This document shows positions 49,548 to 59,881 of a stretch of 64,000 nt of DNA, in pieces; position 1 is the stretch's first letter, and every line of letters begins with the position of its first letter. The notes beneath the pieces were generated by a model that had not been told where the DNA came from, ran no database searches, and worked only from the letters and a program-made list of their open reading frames with translations. The stretch comes from Silene latifolia (Eukaryota > Streptophyta > Magnoliopsida > Caryophyllales > Caryophyllaceae). Location: NCBI RefSeq assembly GCF_048544455.1, contig NC_133529.1, positions 56,766,271 to 56,830,270 of the forward strand, written 5' to 3'. The position numbers and the translations under genes are program-made.

Positions 49548-49869
49548 CTTTGTAACACCCCCATTTATTCAGGAGCCTTTAGCTAGACATTCCCAAATAA
49601 ATAGGACTGTTACCATCTCGGTTTCCCGAGGTAGTGAATAACAAAGTACAACAAACCAAAGTACTTTAAATTAAAACTTTAATGAATACATGTTTATTAC
49701 AACTTAACCAACTAAAACTTAATATGAAATACAATACAACTCGCAGCGGAAATAAATAAAGTGATGTAATTATTCTATGTGATCTAGACTTCAACTACGG
49801 TCCAAGTCAAGCTCTCATCCCAATGCACCCGAGTGTAATACTACGGTTTTATGAGTCTCTGGGTACTCT

Positions 49870-49996
49870 ATCGAGTGGGCCTTACTCTGTCGAGTAAGGG
49901 TGTGTTGCGTTTTAAAAACAGTTTCTGACCTGTTGGGTACTCGATCGAGTAACCTTGATACTCGATCGAGTATCTCAGCTACTCGATCGAGTAGCC
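49870..49996. promoter_or_regulatory. CTCGATCGAG palindrome cluster, E5 U3
   Basis: Two degenerate and three perfect copies. Two extend to 18-bp perfect palindromes with different flanks: GATACTCGATCGAGTATC (49957-49974) and GCTACTCGATCGAGTAGC (49978-49995). The TATA box follows about 50 bp later. Confidence 0.65.
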
Positions 49997-50535
49997 GGTT
50001 TACGGGGGGATGATTTGTAGGGTTTTGTTAATAATGCGATTTAGTATATAATTATTCCCGTCACTTTCTTTACACACTTTTACAACCTAATTGCTTTCAA
50101 AAGAGAAAACAAACTACGTTCTTCGCATCAATCGCATTATTGGCAAATCCCGGAACTTGGAAGGTCGGATTTCACCTTTCTTTATACCTTTGTAATCCTT
50201 GCGCCGAGGTTAAGATCTACATTCTGTTTTTATAGTATTTCGTTAAAGTTAGTTAAACCCTAATTTAGGGGTTTGGGGGTTTTGTTGTGTTTCTTGATTG
50301 GTAGTAATTATGTGATTGTATGTTAGGAGGAGGATTCGTAGAAGAAGCCTTTTGATATCAGCTGTTGAGACCGTCTGACTGTGTTGCTTTCCAGGTAGGG
50401 TTTCCCTACTCAGTATTAGTCCCATAATGTATTATTGGTGTTTTGTGATTGTTGAATATTATCATACTCGTATTGTGACGATTGTTGGATTTGGTTATTG
50501 ATAGTAGTTGTGATTGATTGTATCTGTCTGTGTTC

Positions 50536-50720
50536 TTCGGGGCGCGTCCCTGGCTGAGTGGAGTCACTTGCGGGAGTGGCTTCACGCCCATTATTCGCTT
50601 TCTGTGGAACCCGCCATAGAAGGGATGTGCATATTAAGGAATTTGGGTTTATCGCTCGACGGAGATGAGCGAGGATTTGGTGGGTACGGCTGCGGTCCCC
50701 CACTGGCGGCGTGGAGTAAC
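50536..50720 (+). other. Conserved LTR stem-loop block, E5 5' LTR
   Basis: Hairpin 1 is CGGGG (50538-50542) with CCCTG (50548-50552): relative to E1 and E2 an A-T pair has become G-C and one G-C pair has become a G-T wobble. Hairpin 2 (about 50599-50622) pairs CTTTCTGTGG with CCATAGAAGG around AACCCG. Confidence 0.6.
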
Positions 50721-51226
50721 CTGTTGCGATGGGCACTCTGGCAGGGCTACACACTTTGTAGTCAGGATTGTGGAGTTGGGATTGGAGTTCGGAGTATATC
50801 TGTGATGATTGAGCTGTTTGTTTACTGTGTTGTTGGTTTATATAAATTGTGTGATTAGTACTGACCTCGTTTATTGTTTTAAAAACTGTGGTGATCCATT
50901 CGGGGATGGTGAACAGTTGTTGAGCAGGTATGAGTCGAGTTACATGGGATAGTTGGGATGTGCCACCTCCTGATGATAGAGTCTTCCGTTGTAGCATGAT
51001 AGTTTCTTAAACATTTCATTTAGTTGAGTAGACAGTTGGTTTTGAGAACATGTATCCGTATTTTGGTATTTGGTTTTGGATTGTATCTTATTCACTAAAG
51101 TTATACTATTTAAATGTTGTTTTGTTATTGTCTTATGATTATCATTGCCTCGGGAAACCGAGATGGTAACATCTTTATACCTGAGTGGTCCTGGTAAGGC
51201 AAATGAAGTATGGGGGTGTTACAAAA

Positions 51227-51238
51227 TGGTATCAGAGC
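51227..51238 (+). other. E5 primer binding site (tRNA-Met)
   Basis: TGGTATCAGAGC three bases after the 5' LTR end (51223). Confidence 0.88.
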
Positions 51239-51713
51239 GACAATCCTGAAACCTGTAACCAATGAATCTAATGAACATAGGGAGTCAATTAAAATGAACC
51301 CGAGGTAAAGGTTGTAGGAGCTAATGCAAAGGCTTGGGAGACATCCTAAAGTCGCGAACTCGCCCTACAATTTTGAACCGGTCACATGGGGGGTATATGT
51401 CAAGGTCGTATGTGATGTTTGTTAGCTTGAATGTGGATGTGACGATGTACGTTTTGAATTGTTGGATGTTGGGAGTAGAAGATTGAAATTGTGAATGAAA
51501 GGTTGGTGAAGTATATAAAAATGTTGTTTGAATAAGAAGCATGTTGGATGTTTATTATGTGGCATTTGATAACATGAAATAGTTGTTTTGTTGATCATAT
51601 GAAGAGTTGTGTAGAATCGCATGCTTAGCTATATTATAATGTTGAGTTTATAAAGTGGTATAGTATGTTGGGATATGTGAGATAACATGCGGGTAGTATA
51701 TACGAGTCAACAT

Positions 51714-52022
51714 GACTCGATCGAGTAGGGGGCACTCGATCGAGTAGGTGAGGTACTCGGTCGAGTGGGTCTGACTCGATCGAGTGGGTATTTGACGTTT
51801 TTATAACCAGAGTCGTGTTTTTGGGCACTCAATCGAGTACATAGGGCACTCGATCGAGTACATAGGGCACTCGATCGAGTAGGGGGTCACTCGATCGAGT
51901 GCATGTTAGAGATCAGAAGGTCTGTTTGGGGTCTGATGTCGAGGCACTCAATCGAGTATGGTGGGCACTCGATTGAGTAGCCTCTACTCGATCGAGTAGG
52001 TTTCGGCACTCGATCGAGTGTG
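51714..52022. repeat. CTCGATCGAG palindromes in the E5 leader
   Basis: About ten perfect or near-perfect copies between the PBS and the gag ATG (52099). Several variants carry CTCAATCGAG or CTCGATTGAG, that is, C-to-T or G-to-A changes at the central CG sites as expected of decay of methylated cytosine. Confidence 0.8.
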
Positions 52023-52098
52023 TTCTGGGCAGTCTGCTTTCGTGTTTTGAGGTTTTAGTGCGTATGTTTATATCTACCCTTTCTTATATAGTTTCAAG

Positions 52099-53060
52099 AT
52101 GCCGCCCAAGAGAAACGCTTTGTATGCGAGAGCTGAGAGCATGAACATCGACGATGTAGTTCTGATGTTGGAGCATCAAGATGCTCTTACTGAGGCCCTA
52201 AAGAGAGTGGGAAAGGATAAGGAGTTTGACCACTCCAAGATCAGCCTTTATATAGCGAGGTTTAACCCAAAAGAGTACAAGAGGACCGGGGAGCCTAATC
52301 TTCTTGACAAGCGGCATCATGAGATGGAGAACATCTTTGGACCCGGTACACCGTCCTGATGAGATGAGAGTAGAACAAGCTGCGTTCTACCTGAGGGAAG
52401 CAGCTGTCGAGTGGTGGGATAAGGTGAAGGTGAGTGATAGGGAGATGTATACGAAGCAGGGCTTACCTGTTATACCTTGGGAAGAGTTTCGGAGAGCTAT
52501 AAGGAAAGAGTTCGTACCTGAGCATGTGAGGAGTAAGCCGAGGGAGGAGTTTGATGGGTTTAGGATGACATCTGATATATCGATTCTTTGAGTACTACAA
52601 GCAGTTCAATGAGAAGTCTAGGTATCTGAGGACATGGGTTTGAGTGAGGAGAACCTAGCGCTGAGATTCGAGAGGGGATTGACCCCTAAGATCATGGATA
52701 AGTTACCCGTGGGAGTCCTTACCGATGTTAAGGAAGCTTATGAGAGGGCTGGGAGAGCTGAGAGGTTGGTGGAGATGGCTCAGGAGAGAGTAGTTGAGAA
52801 AAGAAAGGCTGAGAGTGAAGGTGGTGGTGAATCTAGTCACAAAAAAAGGCAACCACAATCAGGCTAGAGCGTTTTCTTCTGGGTAAGGGTTCAGTGCTGG
52901 GGCTTCCTTTGGGCGTGGCCGTATGAGTGGTAGTGGTAGTTGGGGGATGACCTGATATGGTTGTGGCGGTGTAGGCCACAAGAGACATGAGTGTACGAGT
53001 TTTCCTGGAGCTTTTCAGAGATCGGCTCAGGGGAGCTATTCTCAGGGGCCGACACAGAGT
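52099..53060 (+). pseudogene. E5 gag, frameshifted
   Basis: ATG at 52099 opens the same MPPK protein start as E2. Frames 52099-52359, 52304-52591 and 52634-52867 together cover the gag domain (AVEWWDKVKV, IPWEEFRRAIRKEF, LRFERGLTPKIMDKL). In the zinc knuckle near 52950-52995 the first Cys codon position reads TGA, so CCHC is lost and a stop is created. Breaks are near 52340, 52590 and 52640. Confidence 0.83.
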
Positions 53061-53162
53061 TATGCGAGCAATAGACCGTCTGGGTCATGGTCTAGCCGGG
53101 GAAGTCAGAGCTATCAGGGTGGAGGTAACCGCAATGGCGGTAATTCCTATCAGAAACCAGCT

Positions 53163-53620
53163 ATGAACAACAACAACAACCAGGGGTCGGGTGCTAAACC
53201 GACCACATCAGCCAGTAATGTCCAGGGAGGTGGACAGAAGACCAGTGGAAAGCTGTTCATGATGGACAAGAAAGCAGCTGAGGATGATGCACATGTTATC
53301 ACTGGTACTTTTCTTGTTAATGGTATTCATACATTTGTTTTGTTTGATTCCAGGGCGTCTCAGTCGTTTGTATCTTCGAGTCATGTTAAACGGTTGGGTT
53401 TGAGGGTATATGAGTCTGTAAGTGAGAAATTTTTTATACCTTCGGGTGAGTCTGTATCTTGTGGGAGGTTGTATAGGGATGTACCTATGATAGTTGGGCA
53501 AGTTGATCTACCTGTAGACTTGCTAGAGTTTCCTTTTCACGGTTTTGAGATGATAGTCGGGATGGATTGGTTGGGAAAGTATAAAGCTAAGATCAGATAG
53601 ACTGTCATCAAAAGAAAGTG
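53163..53620 (+). pseudogene. E5 protease domain, active site altered
   Basis: 145-residue frame. The retropepsin signature reads FDSRAS where E2 has FDSGAS; the Gly next to the catalytic Asp is normally invariant, so activity would be expected to be lost. The rest matches E2 through [12 protein letters not shown] 2-nt insertion near 53595 (GATCAGATAGACTG against GATAGACTG in E2) ends the frame early. Confidence 0.82.
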
Positions 53621-55163
53621 TCTTTGAGAGGTCCTAAGGGTGTTAGTGTGTCTTATCGTGGGTTTGTGGTCAAACCCAAAGTTAAGTTGATTGCGGCTGT
53701 TACCTTGAAGTCTTATCTGAGGAAGGGATGCCCTTTGATCTTGTGCCATGTGAGAGATGACCGGATAGAGAGTTCGACAGTTGATCAGATACCAGGGGTG
53801 GGTGAGTTTGCAGATGTCTTTCCAGAGGAGATGGAGGAGCTCAGGAAGCAGTTAGATGATCTGATTGAGAAGGGATACATTAGACCTAGTGTATCACCGT
53901 GGGGAGCACCAGTTCTTTTTGTGAAGAAGAAAGATGGGAGTTTGAGGTTGTGCATAGACTACAGGGAGCTGAACCGAGTGACGGTGAAGAACAAGTATCC
54001 TTTGCCAAGGATAGATGACATGTTTGATCAGTTGAGTGGGGCATCAGTGTTTTCCAAGATTGATTTGAGGTCGGGGTACCATCAGGTGAAGATTAGAGAG
54101 GTGGACATACCAAAGACAGCTTTCACGTCGAGGTATGGCCATTATGAGTATGTGGTGATGCCGTTTGGGTTATCTAATGCACCGGCTGTGTTTATGGATT
54201 TGATGAACATAATCTTGGACGAGTTTTTGGACAAGTTTGTGGTGGTGTTTATCGATGACATCTTAGTCTACTCCAAGACTAAGGAGGAGCATGAGGAGCA
54301 TCCGAGGATTGTGTTGCAGACTTTGAGGGAGCATGAGTTATATGCTAAGCTGTCCAAGTGTGAGTTCGGTTAGAGACGATTTGCTTTTCAGGGCATGTGA
54401 ACTCTAAGGATGGGGTAGCTATGGATCCGGCAAAGATGAGGCGGTGACAAAGTGGGAAGCACCAAAGAATGTTGCTGAGATCAGGAGTTTTTTGGGTTTA
54501 GCTGGATACTACAGACGGTTTGTGAAAGATTTCTCCAAGATTGCTAGACCTATGACAGCGTTTATGAGGAAAGAGGACAGGTTTCGTTGGGATGAGAGTT
54601 GTGAGACGGCGTTCCAAACATTAAAGGAGCGTTTGACCACAGCTCCTATCTTAGCATTGCCTGAAGGGATAGAGAATTTTGAGGTTTATACAGATGCCTC
54701 AAAGAACGGGTTGGGATGTGTGTTGATACAGAACGGTAAGGTGATTGCCTATGCTTCTAGGCAATTGAAGCCGTATGAGGAGAACTACCCTACACATGAT
54801 CTAGAGTTGGGTGCAGTGGTGTTTGCTCTCAAGATATGGAGACATTACCTTTATGGGGCGACCTTTAAGGTATTTTATGATCACAAGAGTCTCAAGTACA
54901 TCTTCACTCAAAAGGAGTTGAACATGAGACAGAGGAGGTGGATGGAGCTGATTGGCGATTATGACATGGATATTATCTACCATGAAAGGAAAGCCAATGT
55001 TGTTGCAGATGCTTTGAGTAGGAAGAGTGTATATTCTTTGTGTACAGCTCTATCTTTGATGAGATTGAGAGATGGGGTGGGGAGGTTTGGGATACATATG
55101 ATGCAGAGAGGGGATGCCATGGGAGATTTGACAGTGCAACCTGATCTTTATGATGATATTTGA
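53618..55163 (+). pseudogene. E5 reverse transcriptase and RNase H
   Basis: RT frame 53618-54373 carries [44 protein letters not shown] and [10 protein letters not shown]. Compared with E2 about 37 residues before EEMEELRKQ are missing in frame (near 53830), the stretch containing [10 protein letters not shown] frameshift at about 54370-54444 separates it from the RNase H frame (54444-55163), which has [31 protein letters not shown] and [10 protein letters not shown]. No integrase follows because the Tat element interrupts it. Confidence 0.88.
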
Positions 55164-55183
55164 GGTAAACAGGCGTTGGATCC

Positions 55184-55889
55184 TGTTTTAGCTGGATTTT
55201 CCCTGAAAGGATCCGGCTTGATTATTGAGTAATTAGGGTATCTAGTTCAGTAAGTTTAGAATAATAATATAAGTGAATAACAAGAAAGAATTAAGTATAA
55301 GAATATTGCTCGTGTTACTTTGATAAGTTGAGTACAAATTCGTGTATATAGCTGAATATTCAGGAAAGAATGAGAGATAAAATGTGAATAACTAATGAAT
55401 AATGAATGTCTTTACAAATGCTAGATTATGCTATTTATAGTTCTACAAATATTAACATTGTATTCAATCTCAACGTTCCCCTCAATTGTTGGAGTTGTTA
55501 CCTGATTAATAGGGCACACTCCCTATTAATCCGGTTGACTCGTTCTTCTCTAACCAATTTTTAGCTTTTCCCCTTTTACACGTCTTGATTCATGGGAATG
55601 ATGTAGTCTTATAGTTAGACTTGGTCTTCCTTGAGAATAGGATGTGAGCATTTATCTTTATATAACCGTCTTGTTGCTCTTCAACTTGATCCAGCCTGCT
55701 TAAGTATCCTGCCAGGCTATTCTGCACTTACCATCAGGCTTTTCTTCTTTGATTCAGTAGCTTGCTTGTCTTGTGGTTCCCTTCGTCTGACAAATAGTAG
55801 TTAGATTTGTCCGGTCCTCGGTTGCCTCATTCCCTGAGTTCGAGGCTAAATTCAAAGCAAATTCAGACCAGGCTAATTTGGCCCTAACA
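55184..55889 (-). repeat. Tat 3' LTR
   Basis: 706 bp. On the plus strand it starts TGTTTTAGC and ends GGCCCTAACA, so the ends carry a short TGTT/AACA inverted repeat. On the minus strand, upstream of the LTR, are CACCCCCGCC and AAGCGGCAAT. Confidence 0.7.
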
Positions 55890-56253
55890 ATTGCCGCTTG
55901 ACATTTTACCCGTCTTTGGATCGAGGCGGGGGTGAGATGTCAATTTTCTGGGTTAAACAATAAAAAGAATTATATTTGCTCAATGACTCTTAGACTCCTA
56001 GTTACCGTTAAACACTGCAACGGCTAACTGTATGATGTCATGCTGACAGTTTTGCGTTTTCTAGGGTTTTTGCACCGTTACTCCCCTTCTATAAATACGG
56101 TATTTGTGACGAGTTTATTTTTCACCAAATTTCTTCCACTTTCCTTGCTAAATTTTCTCTAAAATTCTCCCCTATTTCCCAGGAACTCCAGTTTGCTAAC
56201 TTATAATTTCTCATTAAGTAAAATTCATCACGATAAACAAAACAATAAAGGAT

Positions 56254-58100
56254 ATGGGAGCCAAAAAGCGTCCTGCTTCCCAGAAAGCTGCTGCTGAGCC
56301 TGAACCCAAAGACGTCCAGGAGGAGGTGGTTGAAATTGATCCTCTTGCTCGTGCTATAGCTTTTAAGTATCAAGATTCCATTTTTTCTGCTCTTCAATCT
56401 TTGGATGCTTATTTCCCTGAAGAAAACTTATTGAAAACGAACTATGATAGGGTTTTAAGGGAGAACAAATTAATTCCTGATTCGACTGAGGTTTGGATTC
56501 CCCGAGTCTTGTCCAGTCAGAGCTAATTGGGTGTCACCTGGTTGGTTCTGTATTTATGAATGGGCGTTCAAAGCAGGTTGTAAGTTACCTTTTACTCCTT
56601 TAATGATTGATACTATTCGTGCTATGGAAGGATCACCTTTCCAAATCATGCCAATGGTTTTGAAACTTGTCCACTCTATTGAAAATTTATGTGCTAAGCA
56701 TAATCTTGTAATTACTACTAATGATATCAAGGCAGTATATCATATAAAAAATCCTTCTATTGGTCGTTTCAATTTGAGAATTAAGTCGAAAATGTCTCCA
56801 TTAATTACTAACCTGGACTTTGGAGATGATAAAAGCTGGGGAAAGACTTTCCTGTTTATCCGGACTGAAAGTCTGGGGTCAGGCTTTGATTATTTGAGAT
56901 ATCCTCCTTTGGAGAGTGGTAGGTTTCCTGTACTCTTAATTTGCAATTTATATTAAACGAAATTAGGATATTTAAGTTTTACCTATGCATTTTTTGGTAA
57001 TATTTGTAGCTCCTGATTGGAACTTCGACCCTCTTGACGAGGAGGCTGTTTCAAGGATAGTGGCTTTTCTTTCTATTCCTGAGGAAGAGAGGGCTTGGCC
57101 TACTAGTGAGGGCAGGGATTTATTGCCCCGGTATATGAAGACCAAGCTGAGTGTGGTCAAAGTACCCAAAGGCAAGCCTAGCTCCACTGCTTTTTCCTGT
57201 ATGTCTTCTATATGTCTCTATGTCGATTGTTGTCTTCTTATCGCTTCTCTTCTGATATTTATGTATATTCTTTATATATTCGTATTCGTGTCTTCGCTAG
57301 GTTGGCCGCCTTTACTGCAAAAGATTTAAAGGTGGGGTTGCTAGAATGGTGAGCAGTCCAAGAGCCAGGAGGCGGTGGGAGCGACAAGACGCTTGCGTTT
57401 TGGTTTCGATGTCGGCCTCCCTAGGAACCGCCTGTGCTAGCATCGCTGAGGTCGTTCGGGCTTCCAAGAGGAAGAGGAAGCTGCTGTTTCGATGAAGAAG
57501 GGGGAGAGAGAGAGCCTATTCGGCTCTCCCAATCGAGTGTGTCGCTTTCGGATGGGACGATATGGATCTTTGCCGGGCGCGAGATAGATGGTTTCTCTGC
57601 TAGTATGAGCGAGCCGACGACTTTATCGACAATAACTTTGATTCTTCTACTAAAGTGGTTTCTATCTTGTCTTCTCTTGTGACAAGGCACGCCCCTCGCT
57701 TCTCGAGCTAAGGAGGTTAGTTGCGAAAGGGCTTTTCAATTATTATGTGTTTTTTATGTTGTTTTTGTTTGGTGATTGACTTTCTTTTGTTTTTCCGTAG
57801 GGATTGGAGGTGGGTTGGTTATCGCTTGTCGGCTCGGGGATGCCAGGCTAGGATTTATAGCTTGGAAGAGAAATTAGATAAAGTTAATCGTGAGCCGCAC
57901 ACATCCGGGGTAATGAGGTAGTACTTCAATCTCGGTGGGGTCACTAGAGAGGCATCGGGTCGCTTTGGTTTGTGAGGTGGCTGCAAAAACGCCGAGAAGG
58001 TTGTCGGCAAGAGTTGGAGGTTTTGTAAGGGAAGAGTCAAGATCATCGAGGAAGAGGTGGTCGCGAGAAGTAGGCAATGCGGGATCGGTGAGAAAAAAAT
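56254..58100 (+). pseudogene. Spliced antisense ORF of the Tat element (gypsy-type transposon domain)
   Basis: Exon 1 (56254-56918) starts at ATG 56254 (protein begins MGAKKR) and has an acidic N-terminus, then GWFCIYEWAFKAGCKLPF and a long hydrophobic/aromatic domain that resembles the 'putative gypsy type transposon' family (Pfam PF04195). One frameshift near 56520 separates residues about 1-90 from the rest. A GT donor at 56919 and AG acceptor at 57008-57009 join exon 2 (57010-57198) in phase, giving APDWNFDP. A further GTATGT donor lies at 57199 and an acceptor at 57300; beyond that the frame is unclear. The gene is antisense to pol, as known for additional ORFs of Tat relatives. Function unknown. 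Confidence 0.68.
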
Positions 58101-58399
58101 GAAGAGCTTGGTCTTTGAAAAGGAGCTAGTGGAGGCGCGGCTTGATCGATCTTTGCTCAGTACTTCTTTGGGAAAGGCCGGGTTGATCTTTATGAGGGAT
58201 CCGGAATCGGACCAGGGCTAATTGGGATTCGGATCGGGATGAGATGACTTTGGACACTCGGTATCCGATTTGGCCAATATGGGTCAAGAAGAAGAAGTGG
58301 ATTCTCCTCCTTCCAAGGAGAAATCTGGTGATCGGGAAATGGTGGATGGTTGTGAGTCGATTCTTGGCTCGAAACACGCTTAGATTTATGTTTTTCCTT

Positions 58400-58495
58400 T
58401 TCGTTTTGGCCCATCCAGGGGGGATGTTCTGGAATGGATATTTAAAGGTATATTTTGGCCCATCCAGGGGATGTTCTGGAATGGATAATTATTAG
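58400..58495. repeat. Short tandem duplication
   Basis: The phrase TTTTGGCCCATCCAGGGG, then ATGTTCTGGAATGGATA, occurs twice (about 58406-58441 and 58456-58489), differing by a GG. It lies in the Tat element 3' of the antisense ORF. A second small duplication, GAGGGCTTATG, is at about 58683-58722. Confidence 0.75.
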
Positions 58496-59073
58496 GTATG
58501 TGGTAAGGCCGGCTATTTTGGATGAATAAATATTTGGTCTTTGTTGGTTTCTTTTTGTGTTTTGATAAGGTACATTTGTAGTGTTGGATGTGTACTAGAT
58601 CCGCCGCGTTATTCGATTTGGATCGGGCGATTTTGTCTTTGGATCGGCGATTCTTTGTGTTATGGATGGGGTTATTGCATGCGGAGGGCTTATGTCCCCT
58701 GCATGTCCTGGAGGGCTTATGACCCATCTATGTTATACAAGCCAGGAAAAGGTTTTCTAGATTTGTATATTAAATTGAGCTCAATATTTTAAGGCTGTTT
58801 TTGCAATCGAAAGTTGGGTATCGATTGATATCGGTGGGGTGGCCCCAATCTTTAAGATTTGTTTTAAGTAAAGTGCGAGTATGTAAAACAGGATGTTGAA
58901 GATTCTACTCGGTAAAAGGAAATATGAGAATATTGACAAGTACTTGGGCACATAATGGAAGAAATTATATAAGGCATTTATTCATATAATGGCAAGTACC
59001 ATACATTTAGTTTCATATCAGTCGCAAGCAAGAAATGTTAAGATGAAAATTATACCGGACTGGGAGATATATT

Positions 59074-59880
59074 TTATATGTGAAATAGTTTTAAGTGTGC
59101 AATATTCCAAGCTCTTGAGATCATTTCGCCGTCCAGGGTTTGTAATCTATAAGCTCCCTGGCCGACTATTGAGTCAATCAGGAAGGGACCTTCCCAGGTT
59201 GGGGCCAATTTGCCAACATTCTTCTCTTTTGTGTTTTGAAAGACTTTTCTGAGAACAAGGTCTCCTACCCTGAATACTCTAGCTTTGACAGTCTTATTGT
59301 AACTTTTTCCAACTCTTTGCTGATATGCTGCCAATCTAATGCTGGCTGCATCTCTTAGCTCTTTCGTTAAGTCCAGGTTGTCCTCCATTAGAGGTATATT
59401 GCTCGTTATTATGTTGCCGCATCCGGTCGATGGAATGTCGACCTCAATTTGGGATTCTTGTTTCACATCCATAGACCAAGGAGTAGGGGTTTGGCTGTGG
59501 ATGTTTTAGGCGTGGTTCGTCGGCCCCGAGAGGACGGGGAGCTCTTCACCCATTTTTGCCTTTCCTTCTTTCTAGCTTCTTCTTTATGCGGTGATTATTA
59601 CTTTGTTCTTGGATTCTTCTGGTACATTAGCTTTTGGATATCCTGGCGTGGAGGTTACCAGGTTGATGTTCCATTGAGCACAGAAGGCTGCTTTTCTTTT
59701 TCCCACGAATTGCGTGCCATTGTCGCATACTAATTCAGAGGGGATGCCATATCTACATATGATGTTGTGTTTGATGAATGCTATGACATCCTTTTCTTTG
59801 ACTTGCCTGTATGAATCAGCTTCTATCTACTTGGAGAAGTAGTCAGTCATTGTTAGCATGAAAACTTTTTGTCCGGGTGC
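59074..59880 (-). pseudogene. Tat integrase, C-terminal half
   Basis: Reading the minus strand from 59880 downward: MTDYFSK then a TAG stop (59827-59829) where Trp is expected, then IPSELVCDNGTQFVGKRKAA (core, second Asp), TSTPGYPKAN and, after a break around 59480-59640, the open frame 59074-59472. That frame has ELRDAASIRLAAYQQRVGKSYNK, GDLVLRKV, GKLAPTWEGPF and AWNIAHLKLF, the standard Tat integrase C-terminal signature. Upstream residues of the core are cut off by the Athila insertion. Confidence 0.85.
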
Positions 59881-59881
59881 T

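Larger units (their letters stand above)
45182..49833 (-). mobile_element. E6: minus-strand LARD-like non-autonomous element, split by E5
   Basis: 3' LTR (in minus orientation) 45182-47928, 2,747 bp; internal region 47929-49550; start of the 5' LTR 49551-49833, cut by E5 at 49834. Ends read TGTAACACCCCC on the plus strand and GGGGTATTACA at 47928. The 5' LTR fragment matches 45182-45468 closely. The internal part, 1.6 kb, is noncoding but retains the PBS (49536-49547), a polypurine tract (next to 47929, minus) and the GAACTTCGGGACGAAGTT phrase shared with chromoviruses. The possible TSD at the left is TAAAT (45177-45181); the other copy is not in view. A non-autonomous derivative whose LTRs outweigh its interior. 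Confidence 0.8.
49834..51223 (+). repeat. E5 5' LTR
   Basis: 1,390 bp. Palindromes at 49870-49996 are followed by a GTATATAATT TATA box (about 50044) and the stem-loop block (50536-50720). Confidence 0.9.
49834..55183 (+). mobile_element. E5: second chromovirus, interrupted at 55184
   Basis: Inserted in the E6 LTR (CCGAG at 49829-49833 should be its left TSD). The 5' LTR is 49834-51223 (1,390 bp), starting TGTAATACTACGG and ending GTTACA. PBS, palindrome-rich leader, gag, protease, RT and RNase H follow and match E2 closely in order and sequence. Shortly after RNase H, near the position where E2 continues into integrase, it is cut by a Tat element at 55184. A piece of its probable 3' LTR is at 63498-64000. 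Confidence 0.9.
55184..59881 (-). mobile_element. Tat-lineage Ty3/gypsy element, 3' half, minus orientation
   Basis: The LTR 55184-55889 (706 bp) reads TGTTAGGGCC to AACA on the minus strand. Upstream (higher coordinates) lie an antisense ORF and then integrase on the minus strand. This order, pol then an antisense ORF then 3' LTR, is the known hallmark of Tat relatives such as Grande and RIRE2. GATCC (55179-55183) should be its left TSD. An Athila LTR cuts it at 59882; its RT, gag and 5' LTR are absent from the window. Confidence 0.82.
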
